A stretch of 64,000 nucleotides of DNA from Fasciola hepatica (taxonomy: Eukaryota > Platyhelminthes > Trematoda > Plagiorchiida > Fasciolidae): contig CANUEZ040000104.1 in NCBI GenBank assembly GCA_948099385.1, forward strand, positions 1,057,001 through 1,121,000. The letters run 5' to 3'. The notes under the pieces were generated by a model that was given only the letters and a program-made list of their open reading frames with translations, was not told the DNA's origin and did not search any database. Numbering within the stretch: the first letter of the stretch is position 1; each line of letters starts with the position of its first letter. Shown here one piece after another: positions 11,475-22,823 of this stretch. The translations under genes and the position numbers were made by a program.

Positions 11475-11812
11475 CTTCATAAACCACGAACGTGCACCTG
11501 ATTGCCTCTACAGCACTGGACTAATTATGAAAACCAAATCGCCCGCTTGTGACGGACGATAGAAACCAGCATAGAAACGGCGGTACCTCAAACTCCGGTG
11601 CTGGACTAATTCAGCCTTACCACCCCCGATCAGCTCCACCTGACCTTGAGTTCAAATTTTCCGGGCGCCGCCTTAAAGAGTAACTGAAATACTTTCTCCT
11701 GTACAATATCGAGTGCATATACCTGAATCATCTTGCTGGAACTCGGACTCTACGTCCAATTGTACCGTTTGATCTTGCGTAACAGCATGCCTCGGGGTTA
11801 TCCGAAATAAAC

Positions 11813-11850
<38 letters not shown>
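11475..11850 (+). mobile_element. ATT-tailed retroelement, 3' end
   Basis: The stretch ends CCGAAATAAACC followed by about 40 bases of ATT repeats (11,811-11,850). It resembles the end of the 891-bp insert at 15,767-16,657: both have TCCACC(T/C)GACCTT near the start of the similarity, then TCAAATTT(T/G)CCGGGC, and both end CCGAAATAAACC(C) plus ATT repeats. That fits the 3' end of a non-LTR retroelement or SINE with a microsatellite tail. No protein is recognisable. Confidence 0.55.
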
Positions 11851-11854
<4 letters not shown>

Positions 11855-12079
11855 TAACACCAAATCAAGTACGTTCTGGGTTTTCCCTTACCTCAACCTG
11901 GTCGGCTTGTTGACGTGCTGAAAGGGCGGGGTGCACTCCCCTAGCTTCACTAACTTCCCACCACGGTATGTGTCAGTCGAAGAGAGCAGGCTCTCCCAAT
12001 TTGTTTCGGGGGATTTGAAATGCTCCATTATCAAACTCCGGGGCGTCTGCGAGGCAGTCATGGCTAGATATTCGAACAA

Positions 12080-13190
12080 TAATAGGCCCTTTTCAGGACA
12101 AGCGTTTGGCTACTGTATACACATACTATAGCCGCAAGAGATCTCGGAGATATTGCATGGTGAAGCTTGCAAATTTGGGGTATACAAGTCTTCTCCAGAT
12201 TGCCGCTCAAGGTTTTGGTTTACCAGCAGTAGCTTCCCTCCTCCTACCCTGCCATCACTTCTGTCCTTCAGGTGGGAGCCGTATCCCTTGGTGGATGGCA
12301 GCTCTATGGCTGCACTTTCGTGCAACCACCTCTCCGTTATAGCAATACAACTGGATCCAACTGTCTCAACCTGGTGTTTCTTCCCCTTGTTTACCATGCT
12401 GCAACTGTTGGTGAGTACTACTCCCTCGTGGGAGATACTGCTTCGCCCACTCTCGGACATTACTATTTTCTCTCCCTAGCTGGCTCTCGGACTCACTGCC
12501 CTATAGCCCTCCCCATTATTGGTCACTGGATTGGGGTGAAAAGGAAGAGAGGCCGGACTGAGGCTTATTCCACGGTCCCTACTGCGGTATTCCCGCCTCA
12601 CCATAGAAGCGCCAGTCACTGGGGATGCCGTTTGGGGCAGATGATGGGCCACTTCCATTGGTCTCGAGCTCATCGAAGGGGCAGATGTGGTTCCTTTGTG
12701 GGTGAGATTCTAACCGGAACAGCTTCTGGAGCCTTTACCCGAATGATTGGGTTCCACATGCATTACTCCATTTTTGTGCCTGACGATTTGGTCCGCCTGT
12801 TAGGAACCTGCCTCTGAAACGTAGGTTTCCAAACACCACTAGCAGGGGTCTTGGGTCTGGTTTTCTCTCGGATTGGCTGACCAGCGGACCAGCCTAAAAT
12901 CTCCCTTCGAAAGAGCATGCTCGGGCATACCAGTCTGTCTATGCAGTTTATTGGCCTAGCGCCTTGTCTCCGTGAATCCTTGTCTAGCTGACAAACAGAA
13001 CGGCTCAGGTATCCATTTTATGACGATATTTTTCTGCCTACCGGTGGCAATTTCTGCCGTGTGCTCAAAATATGTCAGCTTCTGCGCCATAGTGGCCTTT
13101 TGGTCCCTCAAGTTCACTGTCGCTATTATTTGCCATATTCTGGAGTCCGGATATTTTGTCCACAAGGAAATGCTTTAAGTTTTCAAGCCT
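12080..13190 (-). pseudogene. CR1-like element F: end of ORF1 and start of endonuclease
   Basis: Reading the minus strand, 13,165-12,956 gives a coiled ORF1-like piece ending KNIVIKWIPEP, and 12,460-12,110 gives IAITERWLHES then GRVGGGKLLLVN, the N-terminal block of CR1-type apurinic endonucleases (ITETWL ... RGGGVLLLV). Between them are frame breaks. The 5' part of this element, an ORF1 PHD finger, lies at 14,625-14,366 on the same strand. The two are separated by the plus-strand CR1 copy B, so element F appears to have been split by that insertion. Confidence 0.6.
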
Positions 13191-13227
13191 CGGACCCATT
13201 TTCATCATTCGTGTGTTAGTTTTCGTG

Positions 13228-14365
13228 TGTTCGGGGTTCCCCAAGGGTCGGTATTAGGTCCTCTTCTTTTCTTGATCTACATAAACGATCTTCCGACAGC
13301 TCTTTCTTCGAACATTGCCATGTAGGCAGACGGTGTAACCCTATGGAGTTCAAGCGTTGAAGACCTGCAAATTGCAGTTTATGAAACAAAACGCTGGTCC
13401 GAGGATTGGAACCTCCCAGTTAATGATGACAAATTCGCGAGCGTCTATTTCGGCAGAGAGACTGGTCACACGTTTTCCAATAACGGAGCAACCACACTGC
13501 CAAGGGTTGACCGACACAAGGTGCTCGGTTTCTGGTTAGATTGTAACTTATCCTTCTCTAATCATCACGCACTTGCGAGCAAGTCTGCCTTTCGAGTCCT
13601 AAACAGGATTCGAAGGTCCTTCCCGCGCATATCTAAGGATGATTGCCCCGTAATCTCAGACCTCTGCTGGAGTACGGTAGTCAGATAGTGCACTCTGGTC
13701 TTGTCCGAGACCGTGAGATCGTAGAAAGAGTTCAGCGGGCCTCCACCAAGACAGTAAGGGGTCTATCCCATCTACCTCATCCCTTTCGCCTCTCACTCCT
13801 CAACCTCGATCCCCTTGACGTAAGACGCGTAAGAGGTGATCTGTTTTTGATGTTCCACCTTTTTGAAACAGGTCAAAGCGATTGCTTCTTCTCCGTCTGT
13901 CCAGCCTCCTCTCTCCGTGGTCACAGCAGAAAAGTTTCCAAACCGAGGCCACGCACTTCACCGAGGATTAACTTTTTTAGCTATTGGGTTATTACTATGT
14001 GGAATGCACTTCCAGAAGATATTGTTCTCTCGCAGAACAAAACTATCTTCAAGAAAAAGCTAGATGTCTACCTGGGTCCCTCCCAATAATTCCCTTTGTC
14101 AAAAAAACTAACAAAATAGATGTCTTTTATCGTATATATGTTCATGAATGCCGCACCCCCACTCAGCTTAAGGCACTGTCCACAGTGTGACACTGTATGA
14201 GGTTATGTGTATCTTTTTTCACTGCCACCCTGCCCCCCCCGCTTCATTTTACTCTCGTTTCAGCTCGGTGAATCTGACGAAAGATCAAAGACCTCCTCGA
14301 GAACCGGGACAATTGGGCTCAGAGCCTCCAACCAGTGTAGTTCTTCAAGACTTCGAGACTACTGT
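13228..14365 (+). mobile_element. CR1-like non-LTR retrotransposon, copy B (3' part)
   Basis: Begins at GGGTTCCCCAAGGGTCGG, the GVPQGSVLG motif of reverse transcriptase, and is near-identical to copy A through the thumb (13,643-14,089: PLLEYGSQIVHS to LDVYLGPSQ) and the 3' UTR. It carries the same stop-Ala-Asp-Gly in place of YADD (13,323-13,334) as copy A, plus a private small deletion near 13,640. Similarity to copy A ends at about 14,363. It lies between the two halves of minus-strand element F. Confidence 0.85.
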
Positions 14366-14640
14366 GGTCGATTCTGGATCACTGCCGTTTCACAGCCTGT
14401 GGATAATTCCCGTTCACTCCAGCCTCCGTTTAGCAGCGGTCTACACGCGTTTACACATGCAGTACAGATCCACTTTAGGCAGAGATGATTCAAGTACAGC
14501 TTGAGGTTACTAACAGAAAGCTCACTACACTTCCGACGATACCACTGCTCGCATAGGTCACAACAAATTCCGTTATTTTTTGCCTCCCTAATGTACTTCA
14601 GGATGCCGCACACGGGCACAGGCACTTCCGCTGAAGTATG
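14366..14640 (-). pseudogene. PHD-finger ORF1 fragment of CR1-like element F
   Basis: A minus-strand frame (14,625-14,359) has a PHD-type zinc finger: GICCDLCEQWYRRKCSELS then WICTACVNAC. The spacing Cx2C, then C in the RRKC position, then Cx2C fits; the His usually found in WYHRKC is Arg here. PHD fingers are known in ORF1 proteins of CR1 elements. The frame ends where copy B starts. The rest of ORF1 and the endonuclease continue at 13,190 and below. Confidence 0.6.
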
Positions 14641-15190
14641 ACTTCCATTATGGAGTTATCGATGCTAAATTTCCAAGATGAATGTTTACGGCGCTTCAGG
14701 AGAAGGAAAAATAGTCACACTCTGGATATGCCTCAGCGATGAAGACAAACAGACAAGTTATACAACGGCTTACCTTGTAGGTACGATCATTGGTTGCTAA
14801 CTCTATTCAGGGCCAAAATGATGGCTGTCTTTCCCTTGTGGGTTCATAGGCTTTCTCAGGGTCAATCGAGGATGCTAATGAAACAGCAATCAACTGGCCT
14901 GCCACTGGCATACCGCTCCTCAGGGAGGATGAAAAGTCTATGAAATACATTGCATATAGAAGAATTGGGAGAAGAAAATGATATATTCACGCTAGGCATG
15001 GAAGTCTTTCTAAGTAGGTGGTGGCAGAACAGGTACAACTGAGTTCATGCCCCAGCTCCGAGGTGATGAGGCTCATATGGGAGAATGCTCTACCACCTCC
15101 AGCTTTGAAGACTGAAGACAGATGGAATATTGATCTATCCGCTCCTTCCAGCACTAAATAACGAGTCTGGAGCACCTACTCTGTCCTGCA
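14641..15190. other. no recognised gene
   Basis: Short frames only. This may contain the 5' UTR of element F on the minus strand, but nothing specific can be identified. Confidence 0.4.
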
Positions 15191-15702
15191 AATCTTCTTT
15201 TAGAACAGGTGAAAAAACATACAAGACTCGGTGTCCATGGGGCTTGAGTGTCGAGCCTGAACTGGTGAGTGCCGCACGGTTTGAATTCATAGTGCACTCG
15301 TCTTCAAATTGAGTTTTTGAATAGTTTTTTGAATTGACCTAGTTTAATTCACAATACTGAGCGTATCGAAGTTGCTTTTTAGGTGCGCTTTATCCGGATA
15401 ATATTTTTATTCTCCTCATAGTGTTGCCGAGTAGTGCTCAGTGTTTTTTGAAGCGATCTTTTCTCGATTTCAGCCTTTCTTTTTGTTCTTACTTGTTAGC
15501 GGGCTTGACCTGCTAGTGTCAGGGTGCTTATTTTTTGTTTGGGTAAACAGAGCTTAAGTTGTTTTCGCCCTCGTTTTTGTGGTTTTCGATATGACACACG
15601 TTTCTGACCCGTGTCTCGCACCCAAGTGCCGAAAACGTGTGGTAAATGGTATAGAGTGCGAGGTATGCAGGAGATACGTTCACCCAAGGTGTTCAGGAAT
15701 AC

Positions 15703-15766
15703 TAAAGGACATCTATATCCTTTATAAACAAAACCCATGGGCTGAATAGGTATGTGCCCCTTGCAA
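15703..15766 (+). repeat. 64-bp target-site duplication, left copy
   Basis: A perfect 64-base match to 16,658-16,721, directly flanking the 891-bp insert. It codes for part of the PHD finger of CR1-1 ORF1 and includes the TAG stop at 15,747. Confidence 0.9.
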
Positions 15767-16657
15767 TCCAGGACAAAAATAGTTTGACACTGAGAAAGCT
15801 ATTTCTCCAAACATTTGCTGGCAATGAACTATAGGTATGCCAGTTTACTGACCTTCCAGTTGTTTCCCAAATACCCCATGTCAAACTCTTACCAGCGCAT
15901 CCCGTTAAGCGATTCTTTACATGTTTTGACAGTATCGTTTATGCACCACCCCTTGAGACTTCATAAGATCATCGTATATCAACTGCTGTTGTCAAATTGT
16001 GTTCACCAATTAACCTGAAACGAACCCTTTATTCGAATCGTGTTTCACTCACCTGTCAACTTTCGTCACTCCGCTCCAGTGAAATTTCCAGGCTCGGGCA
16101 GCTACATCCACCTCTTAATGAGGGCGTTCTCCACAACCTCTTGATGAATAGCAAATACCAATGCCGTGGTTACACTGACTGTTTTATATACGCATTCCCC
16201 CTCCTCGAAAGACACCACAAATCCTTAGGTATTATATTTCTGCTATTTTCCGGGTCATCTGGACTACTGGTTCAAGTGCATGTCCTTCATCACCCAAAAT
16301 TCTCCAATTTTTCGTTGGTGCTTTTTCGAAAGTTTTCTTTGTCAGTTTATTCACCCTTGCGACTTTACATCGACGCTATCCAAAATACTACGCGTTTTTA
16401 CTTCATCACCGCTTTACTTCACCACGTATCTCGACGGCGAAGCCCATTTCACTTACTTCGCAAATGTACGTCCACCCGACCTTCAAACTCAAATTTGCCG
16501 GGCAATCGTTCGTGCGACCACTAAAACCTGTACACTTTTAGGCTGCATTCACCCAAATGAATATCCAAGGAACCTTTTTGTGACCTCACCTGTATCATAT
16601 GATCATGCAATCGAGCATGCTTCGGGTGTCTCCGAAATAAACCCTTATTATTATTAT
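15767..16657 (+). mobile_element. 891-bp ATT-tailed retroelement inserted in CR1-1 ORF1
   Basis: The insert is bounded exactly by a 64-bp direct repeat. It ends CCGAAATAAACCC followed by TTA repeats and resembles the 3' end at 11,475-11,850. Plus-strand frames at 15,997-16,524 and 16,280-16,660 show no reverse transcriptase or endonuclease motif. It is probably a non-autonomous element or the 5'-truncated tail of a LINE whose coding part is missing. Removing it restores the ORF1 reading across the join. Confidence 0.75.
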
Positions 16658-16721
16658 TAAAGGACATCTATATCCTTTATAAACAAAACCCATGGGCTGA
16701 ATAGGTATGTGCCCCTTGCAA
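16658..16721 (+). repeat. 64-bp target-site duplication, right copy
   Basis: Perfect match to 15,703-15,766. It contains the same in-frame TAG (16,702-16,704), so that stop was present before the insertion. Confidence 0.9.
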
Positions 16722-17844
16722 GGAGGCCAGTCTAGCCTTTAAACTGCAGGTCCAAGGGCTGGACAAAGGCCCACCAAGCAGTACCTCAGCCATTAGCCCC
16801 AAACCACCGCAATCAGGTTGCAGTAAGTCGTTTGCTGAAATAGCACCCACACCCGAGAGGACAGTCATCCGGGCGAATGAACCAGTTCCGAGAGCTTGCC
16901 AGGCTGTCGTTGCCTCAACTCCTTTGACGCAGACCGACGAGGGCCAGTGGACTGAGCAGAAACCGAGAAGAGCAAAGCAGGTCAAAAAGAAGGGTGACTT
17001 TGATATCGCGAATGATCGGTCAGCTAGGGTGGATGACCCTGCTCTTCTGGTATTGGAAAACAAGGTGAAGGATCTGCAGAGGCAGATCTTGTCGATGGGC
17101 AGGGTCTCAAGCCACAGGCTCCTGATCCCAAACCAGGAAGAACCCTTTATAAGGGAATCGAAGGCCAGGAGGGACATAGAGAGGAGAAGGGTCTGCGACA
17201 TACGGCGAGTCGCAGATGTTCCTTACCCTACTACTCTAAGAAGGGTGCACAGAGTGGGGACATGGAGGTCACCACTGGAGAACAAAGGCGAACATCTTCC
17301 GAGGCCAATCCTAGTGGAGTTCGCTGATGAGGCCACCCGGGATAAACTGCTGGCGAGGGCAGCAATAGTGGCTCACATTACCAAGGGCAGATACCGGATT
17401 GTGCCGGACGAGCATAGAGTAAGGCCTGGTGGTCTAGCTCCAGGAGGTAGCCTTGCTCGACCAGCCAGGGTGATGGTGAGTAGCGAAGAAGTTTAGCGGA
17501 AAGCCGTACTCGGCTCTCAGGCCCCGACCCCGACAATAGTAAAGAAGCCACGTGCGGAGTCGCAAATAGTTGTAATTGAAGACACACTGGAAGACGGGAA
17601 TTGGCAGTACTGTCGGAAGATAGATGACAGTGCGACCTCTGCCAGTTTGGATGTTGTGGCAACTCCTATAGAGATGGATTGGGAGTCGTCGGAAGTCCTG
17701 GATCGTCAGCCGGCTTCTTGCACACCAGTAGGGACATTCGAAGCAAAAAACGTGTCATCACCCCAGGCTTTGCGCCTGAGAAACAGACAGGAGTGAATAA
17801 CAAGAGACACCTAGGCGACGGAGCAAACGCGGTGGTGTCACAAT

Positions 17845-18405
17845 AACGCGTGTAGTATTAGAAACAAATGGGCGGGACTCGCAAAAACCGCTGACGAGCA
17901 GAAAGCGCCAGTGTTTGCCTTCACGGAAAAGTGGCTTTCTGAGGAAGACCATGTGCCAGGCCTAATAAGTAACGGTTATGCAGTCTATAGGCAGGATCGA
18001 GGACAGGATCGCCTTGGTGGTGGAGTACCCATCCTCGTTAGTCCAGGTATAAACCACCTTGAATCTCAGACCAAGACGGGCACTCTCAATATACAGTTAT
18101 GTGCCGTTACGATCATCCTTCCAGGCAGAAGGGTTAACGTTGTCTGTGTCTACAGGGCACCAAGCACCAGCCACGAAGAGGACGTTTGTTTACTGCGGAC
18201 CTTGACTAAACTAGTTAAGGACGCAAAAAAGACCCTCAAAGTGGGTGACTTCAATCTTCCGCACATCGACTGGGTGGCTAAGGTCTGCGTGCCGGGATCG
18301 GAGGAGCAAACCTACTCAGAATGGCTGCATGCCAATGCGTTGCACCAGCATATTATGGAAAATACCAAATATATGCTGGATGCTTTCCATCCTTGCTGGA
18401 TCTAG
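17845..18405 (+). pseudogene. CR1-1 ORF2 endonuclease domain
   Basis: This encodes an apurinic/apyrimidinic-type endonuclease that would nick the target DNA to prime reverse transcription. Motifs: ACSIRNKWAGL at the start, FTEKWLSEED (family ITETWLSED), GGGVPILV, and VGDFNLPHIDW, the core GDFN block. The block with the catalytic SDH (GTSDHVRV) follows after a frameshift near 18,395 in the frame 18,321-18,713. Confidence 0.8.
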
Positions 18406-20594
18406 CTATAACAAACTTCCCAAACGATGTGTCTGGACTGCATTATTATGCACCACTGGGCACGAGTGACCACGTTCGTGTCAAAATCGTCCTATGCATG
18501 CGGCAACCCAAGGTACCCTCAAGGCTGGTCAGACATTTCGGTAGTACGGACAAAGATAGGCTTTGTAATAAGGCAATGGGTTTGACGTGGGACACGACAG
18601 AGGAGGCTACTGTAGAGGAGTGCTGGCAGGCCACAAAGGGATCCCTGACTGCCCTACAGAAAGAGTTCGCGCCCTTAAAACGAAGGAGTGGGGAGGGCAG
18701 GCCCATGTGGTAGAAGGCAGCAATAGCCAGGGCCATCAGACGTAGAAACCGCTGCTGGAACCAGTACAAAGCTTCCGGCAGTCAGCTAGCCTGGAACCGC
18801 TATACAAAGCTGAGAAACGAGACTGTGAGCCTTCTGAGAACTTCCAAGGGGAAATTTGAGCTCAAATTGGCCCAGTCTGTAAGACAACAGCCGAAAAACT
18901 TCTACAGCTATATACAGTCTAAAGGCTCAGCAAGAAATACCGTAGGTCGGTTATTCACTAGAGACTATGGTATTGTTACTGATGACCAGGGCAAAGCAGA
19001 CGCCCTGGGGGAATACTTTGGGGGCGTACATAGAATGGATAGTGGGGTACGAGTAGATTTGACTCTGGTTCATCCTTCTCCTCAGTTATACGTGCTGAAC
19101 CTCTCAGAGGAAAGCGTGCGTAAGTGCCTACAGGAGTTAGGCAGCCACAAGTCAGCGGGCCCAGATGGCATTCATCCAGCTATCGTCAGGCCGTTGGCGG
19201 ATATCATATCTTCATCGGTATGCAGGCTGTACAGGCCCACGTTGAACCAGGGTAAGCTGCCTCAGGACCGGAAAGTCGCGGCAGTCGTGGCAATACACAA
19301 GAGTGTGCCTAAGTCGGATGTGCAGAACTACAGGCCGGTAAGCCTAACTAGCATTCTATGTAAAGTCCTGGAGAAGATCATCCGTGCCCATATCTGCCAG
19401 CACTTACTGCAGCACTCCATGCTAAGTCCGGCGCAGCATGGATTCCTGGAAAATAGATCTTGCCTGACCAATCTCCTGTGCTTCTTAGATGAAGTAACTC
19501 GACGACTGGACGAAGGTAAGGAGGTTGAGGTATGCTACCTCGACTTTAGCAAGGCTTTTGACTCCGTTAATCATCGTCTTTTGCTATGCAAGTTGGAGAC
19601 GTTCGGTATTGGTGGGCCAGTATTTAGGTGACTGGAGGACTTCCTCTCCCACAGGACATTTTGGGTCAAAGTGGTGCTCTAGTTTGGTGGACGTCACCAG
19701 TGGTGTACCTCAGGAATCTGTCCTGGGCCCGGCCCTATTCTTGTTATTTATTAATGACCTGGAATCCGCTCTTCAGTTACTTAGGTTTATTTTTGCGGAT
19801 GACGGGAAGATTGTTGGGTCTGAGGGTAGGGTGGACTTGGGCAGGGAAATAGGCGCCGTCCTGAACTGGGCATACAAATGGGACTTACCTCTGAACGCCG
19901 GAAAAAGCCGCTTATTGTCGAGAAAAACAGAGAGCCTGTCGCTCATGATCAAGGGCTGTTCACCATAGAGGCAGTCAGTAAGGTTAAAGAACTTGGGGTC
20001 ATCATAAACGGTGACGTCAAATGGTCGGAGCAGTGCAAAGCTGCTGCGCATAAGGCTCGTGGGGAGCTCTTTAGGCTGCGATCAGCTTTGCCTTGCCGGA
20101 AGCCGGAGGTATTTGTACCTATTTACATGGCTATAGTGCGACCTCACTTAGAAGATAGCGTGCAGGCTTGGTCACCCTTCTACAAAAAGGAAGCCACCTG
20201 CCTAGAGAAAGCCCAAATTCTCGCCACGCGAATGGTTGAGGGGCAAAGGGGTAAGACTTACGAGCAGAGACTCTGTGACCTGAATCTTTTCTCGTTGGAA
20301 AGGAGTAGACGTCGAGGGGATCTCATAGAAACGTTCAAGGTAATGAAGGGCCTTTCTGGCCTTAGACCAAATAGTCTATTCCAAGTGGCCGTAGACTCCA
20401 GAACAAGGGGACATGAAAATAAGTTGACAAAAGCCCGATCTAGGTTGATGGCTAGATCGCACTTCTTCAGCAACAGGGTTGTGAACAGTTGGAACGGTCT
20501 GCCTGGTGAAATGGTAGATCTGCAGACAGTCCAATCCTTCAAAGGTGCCCTAGATCGCAAGTGGTACGAGATCTTTCCTTGTAGTGAGCCTTGA
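18321..20594 (+). pseudogene. CR1-1 ORF2 reverse transcriptase and C-terminal domain
   Basis: Frame 18,321-19,631 (one stop at 18,714) covers the endonuclease end, linker and RT fingers: KSAGPDGIHPAIVRPL, YRPVSLTSILCKVLEKII, AQHGFLENRSC, YLDFSKAFDSVNH. Frame 19,525-19,968 continues with VTSGVPQESVLGPALF and the intact active site FIFADDGKIV. Frame 19,878-20,594 gives the thumb and C-terminal region ending NGLPGEMVDLQTVQSFKGALD, a signature of this CR1 group. Three frameshifts prevent one polypeptide. Confidence 0.85.
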
Positions 20595-20910
20595 GTATAT
20601 CAACTAGATGGATGACGGGTAGCACTGTGGTCCTTCTGGAGTATGTTGTAACAGACTTTTCCCCTCATTGCATACTGTCTCAGTGAACGCTCACGATGCA
20701 TAATGTCTCTCGCAGTTGATGTGCGATGAGGATTTCCGTTTCCCTCTCAGCTTTAGCGGGGATTCGATCAAATAAACTCGGCAGTGGTGGATGCGTAACA
20801 GGTGTGCATACCATCGAAGGAATTCTGGACGCTCGATTTGCCGTGGCCATTACCTGTCCTGTGCAGACTGAACTGAACGGAACTGATCTGTGTATCACTT
20901 CAAGAACTGA

Positions 20911-22095
20911 AAATTGAAGACAAGAGCGTTTAGTTGCGCTACTCCAGCACGCTCCGCGGGTGTGGCCCCTCCAGTTTTCCATCCCTTTGGTGGTCTTAGT
21001 ACCGATTTATTACGCAGCATTTTCCCCTAATCAAAATTGCCTCTCACCATGACCACAACCTATTATACAAACGGGATTCCTGTTGGCCTCAGTAAATTGA
21101 CGAACTAGAAATATTGACAACAGCTAGAAGACCTGTAATCATGGCTCTCACAGAAACGTGGTTGAATAAAGGGCTTAGGTACTAATGTATCTGAAAGTTC
21201 ACTAAATATTACCCTGCAATTTCCTTGTAAACGTGTTCTTCGGTCCTTCGTACTGCGTTGACCACCTGCACATTACTCTAATTAGAGTATAAAGCTGAGC
21301 AATATTGCTAGGTATTCTGCACGACCCGTTAGAACGAGAAGGCGATTGCAAAAGATAGTCATTAGTGTGTTCTAGAGAGCGTGCTCGAAAGCATTCGCAA
21401 AAGCAACGGTCAAATGGCAAGCGCGTTCCACAGTCAGTGTGCAGTTAGGCAATAAACGTGCTAGCAACATGAACGAAGATGACTGTCGCTACTGGGACTT
21501 CCTCCTAGTAGTCCGTCGAAGCTGTTTTTCGGTCGTGGCGATAGGCCGGAAGTGTTGATAGTCCAGGAACTCCTCGTATCTTGCTGATTATATTGGTGAC
21601 GTCGAACGACTGGTGCGAGTTTAAAGGTGTCTGCGCTCTCGAGGTCCGATGTGCGTCGGTTCAACAGCATTTCAGCACCCACGGGTCTCACACGCTCGCG
21701 GGTATGAAGATGCCGCTTCAAGTCCATCCAAAAAGGCGCCCAGTGTCGTCTCGTTGACCAGTGAATGGATAGCTTTTTGAACATACACGGGAGTCAGCGA
21801 GGGTACGGATGAGGCTGATGTGTCTGTATGAATCCGTCTGATAGAAGACAAGGCAAACTAGAAGGAACTATCGCCTGAGGCCGCCGACTGAGGTGTTGCT
21901 ATGGTCGCTAGGAGACCAGAAAGAAGTGAGATTACGGCTGCTGATTGTAATTTCTTGGGTATGCTGATTGGTAAATCCATGGAAAGTTTCACAACTTAGT
22001 GCTATCAGTCGGTTGTAAAATTTTCAAGAAATTAGCGAAACGGACGAGGTTTCATAGTTGGCGACCACGATGTTTACTTCTCACTGCGGTACGGT
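20911..22095. other. no recognised gene; possible LTR of Gypsy-2
   Basis: Short frames on both strands lack known motifs (the longest is 21,784-21,461, minus). Because the region lies 3' of the Gypsy-2 integrase on the minus strand, it may contain that element's 3' LTR, but no matching LTR was found at the other end. Confidence 0.4.
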
Positions 22096-22099
22096 TGAG

Positions 22100-22823
22100 G
22101 ACTATGATGGACCTATTTCTGAGTTTTCACTAGGCGCAATTGCGGGTGGTGCGAGTAATAGCTCGCTCAATTCAAGTAACTGAACGGCTTGATCTGGTGT
22201 AAGTTGGCCGGGTGGCTTGCATTCTCTGATTACAGGTTTGAGGCGATCAGTAGATACAGTCTGGTGTCGCCCGGTGATGTCTATGACAAACTTTTTCGCT
22301 CTGCGTGTTATCATACAACACCGGCCAGTGGATGGCGGTTGCACTGGTGACCGAACGCCATCAGCGCGAGGGAATACGTATGTAGCAGTTTCTAACGCAG
22401 CTGGAACAGTTTGTAGACTGTTGTTCTTGTGACGGGCTGGGCTTGAGCACTCATGCTGCTTAAGGCGTTGAGCGTAGTCGCCGTAGTCAAAATCCACGGT
22501 TGGCAAGAGAGCTACCAACTCTCCAGGCCCATGAGGTGTAGTGACATACCAACACAACTGATTTTGTGTTCACTTCCTTAACGGTCCTACGCATGCTAAA
22601 GAGTGCTTATGGTAGTGTTTTACTCCAAAGTGGGTTACCTTTTGCGCGAAGGGCGGCTTTTAACTGCTGGTGGAAATGCCCAACCACCATTGACCTGAGG
22701 GTAATAGGCTGTCGTCTTAATGTACGGGCAACCGAGCGTAGTGAGTAAGCTGCCGAAAGTGCTTTCAGAATATGAACCACGATCGGTTGTAACAATCGCT
22801 GAGCAATGAAACTTCCACGGAAA
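22100..22823 (-). pseudogene. Gypsy-2 integrase C-terminal half and tail
   Basis: On the minus strand 22,850-22,607 reads AIVTTDRG (second catalytic Asp of the integrase), then CPYIKTTAYYPQVNG and FHQQLKAAL; the glutamate expected after NGMVER is lost. 22,557-22,102 gives the C-terminal module ending GRHQTVSTDRLKPV, typical of Gypsy elements in flatworms. It begins where Gypsy-2 stops at 28,430 (GCPALL, where the family continues to the TDRG motif), so the two pieces are probably one element split by RTE-B. Confidence 0.7.

Larger units (their letters stand above)
15591..17496 (+). pseudogene. CR1-1 ORF1 with PHD zinc finger, split by an insertion
   Basis: ATG at 15,591 opens a frame with a PHD finger: CLAPKC, then IECEVC, then YVHPRC, then VCAPC, the C4HC3-like spacing seen in CR1 ORF1 proteins. 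A TAG at 15,747-15,749 stands where the family has Trp before VCAPC (TGG to TAG). At 15,766 the frame is broken by an insertion and resumes at 16,722, running on to the stop at 17,494-17,496. The later part has a basic stretch (KPRRAKQVKKK) and a coiled-coil-like segment (LENKVKDLQRQI), typical of RNA-binding ORF1 proteins that coat the element RNA. Confidence 0.75.
15200..20910 (+). mobile_element. CR1-like retrotransposon CR1-1, nearly full length
   Basis: In order on the plus strand: an untranslated lead, ORF1 with a PHD finger (from 15,591), an endonuclease (17,845-18,405), a reverse transcriptase (18,714-19,968), a C-terminal domain (to 20,594) and a 3' UTR to about 20,910. The 3' UTR matches that of CR1-2 at 38,930-39,150. 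The 5' end is not sharply defined. An 891-bp foreign insert sits in ORF1. ORF2 has at least three frameshifts (near 18,395, 19,628 and 19,940) and one in-frame TAG at 18,714, so this copy is inactive, although its RT catalytic motif FADD survives. Confidence 0.85.

Noticed and set aside
15703..16721. Two 64-bp repeats as a CRISPR-like or tandem array
   Set aside because: Only two copies, flanking one 891-bp tailed insert; they are a target-site duplication.
22100..22557. Independent host gene (151 aa, minus)
   Set aside because: Its end (TVSTDRLKPV) is the closing module of Gypsy integrases; part of Gypsy-2.
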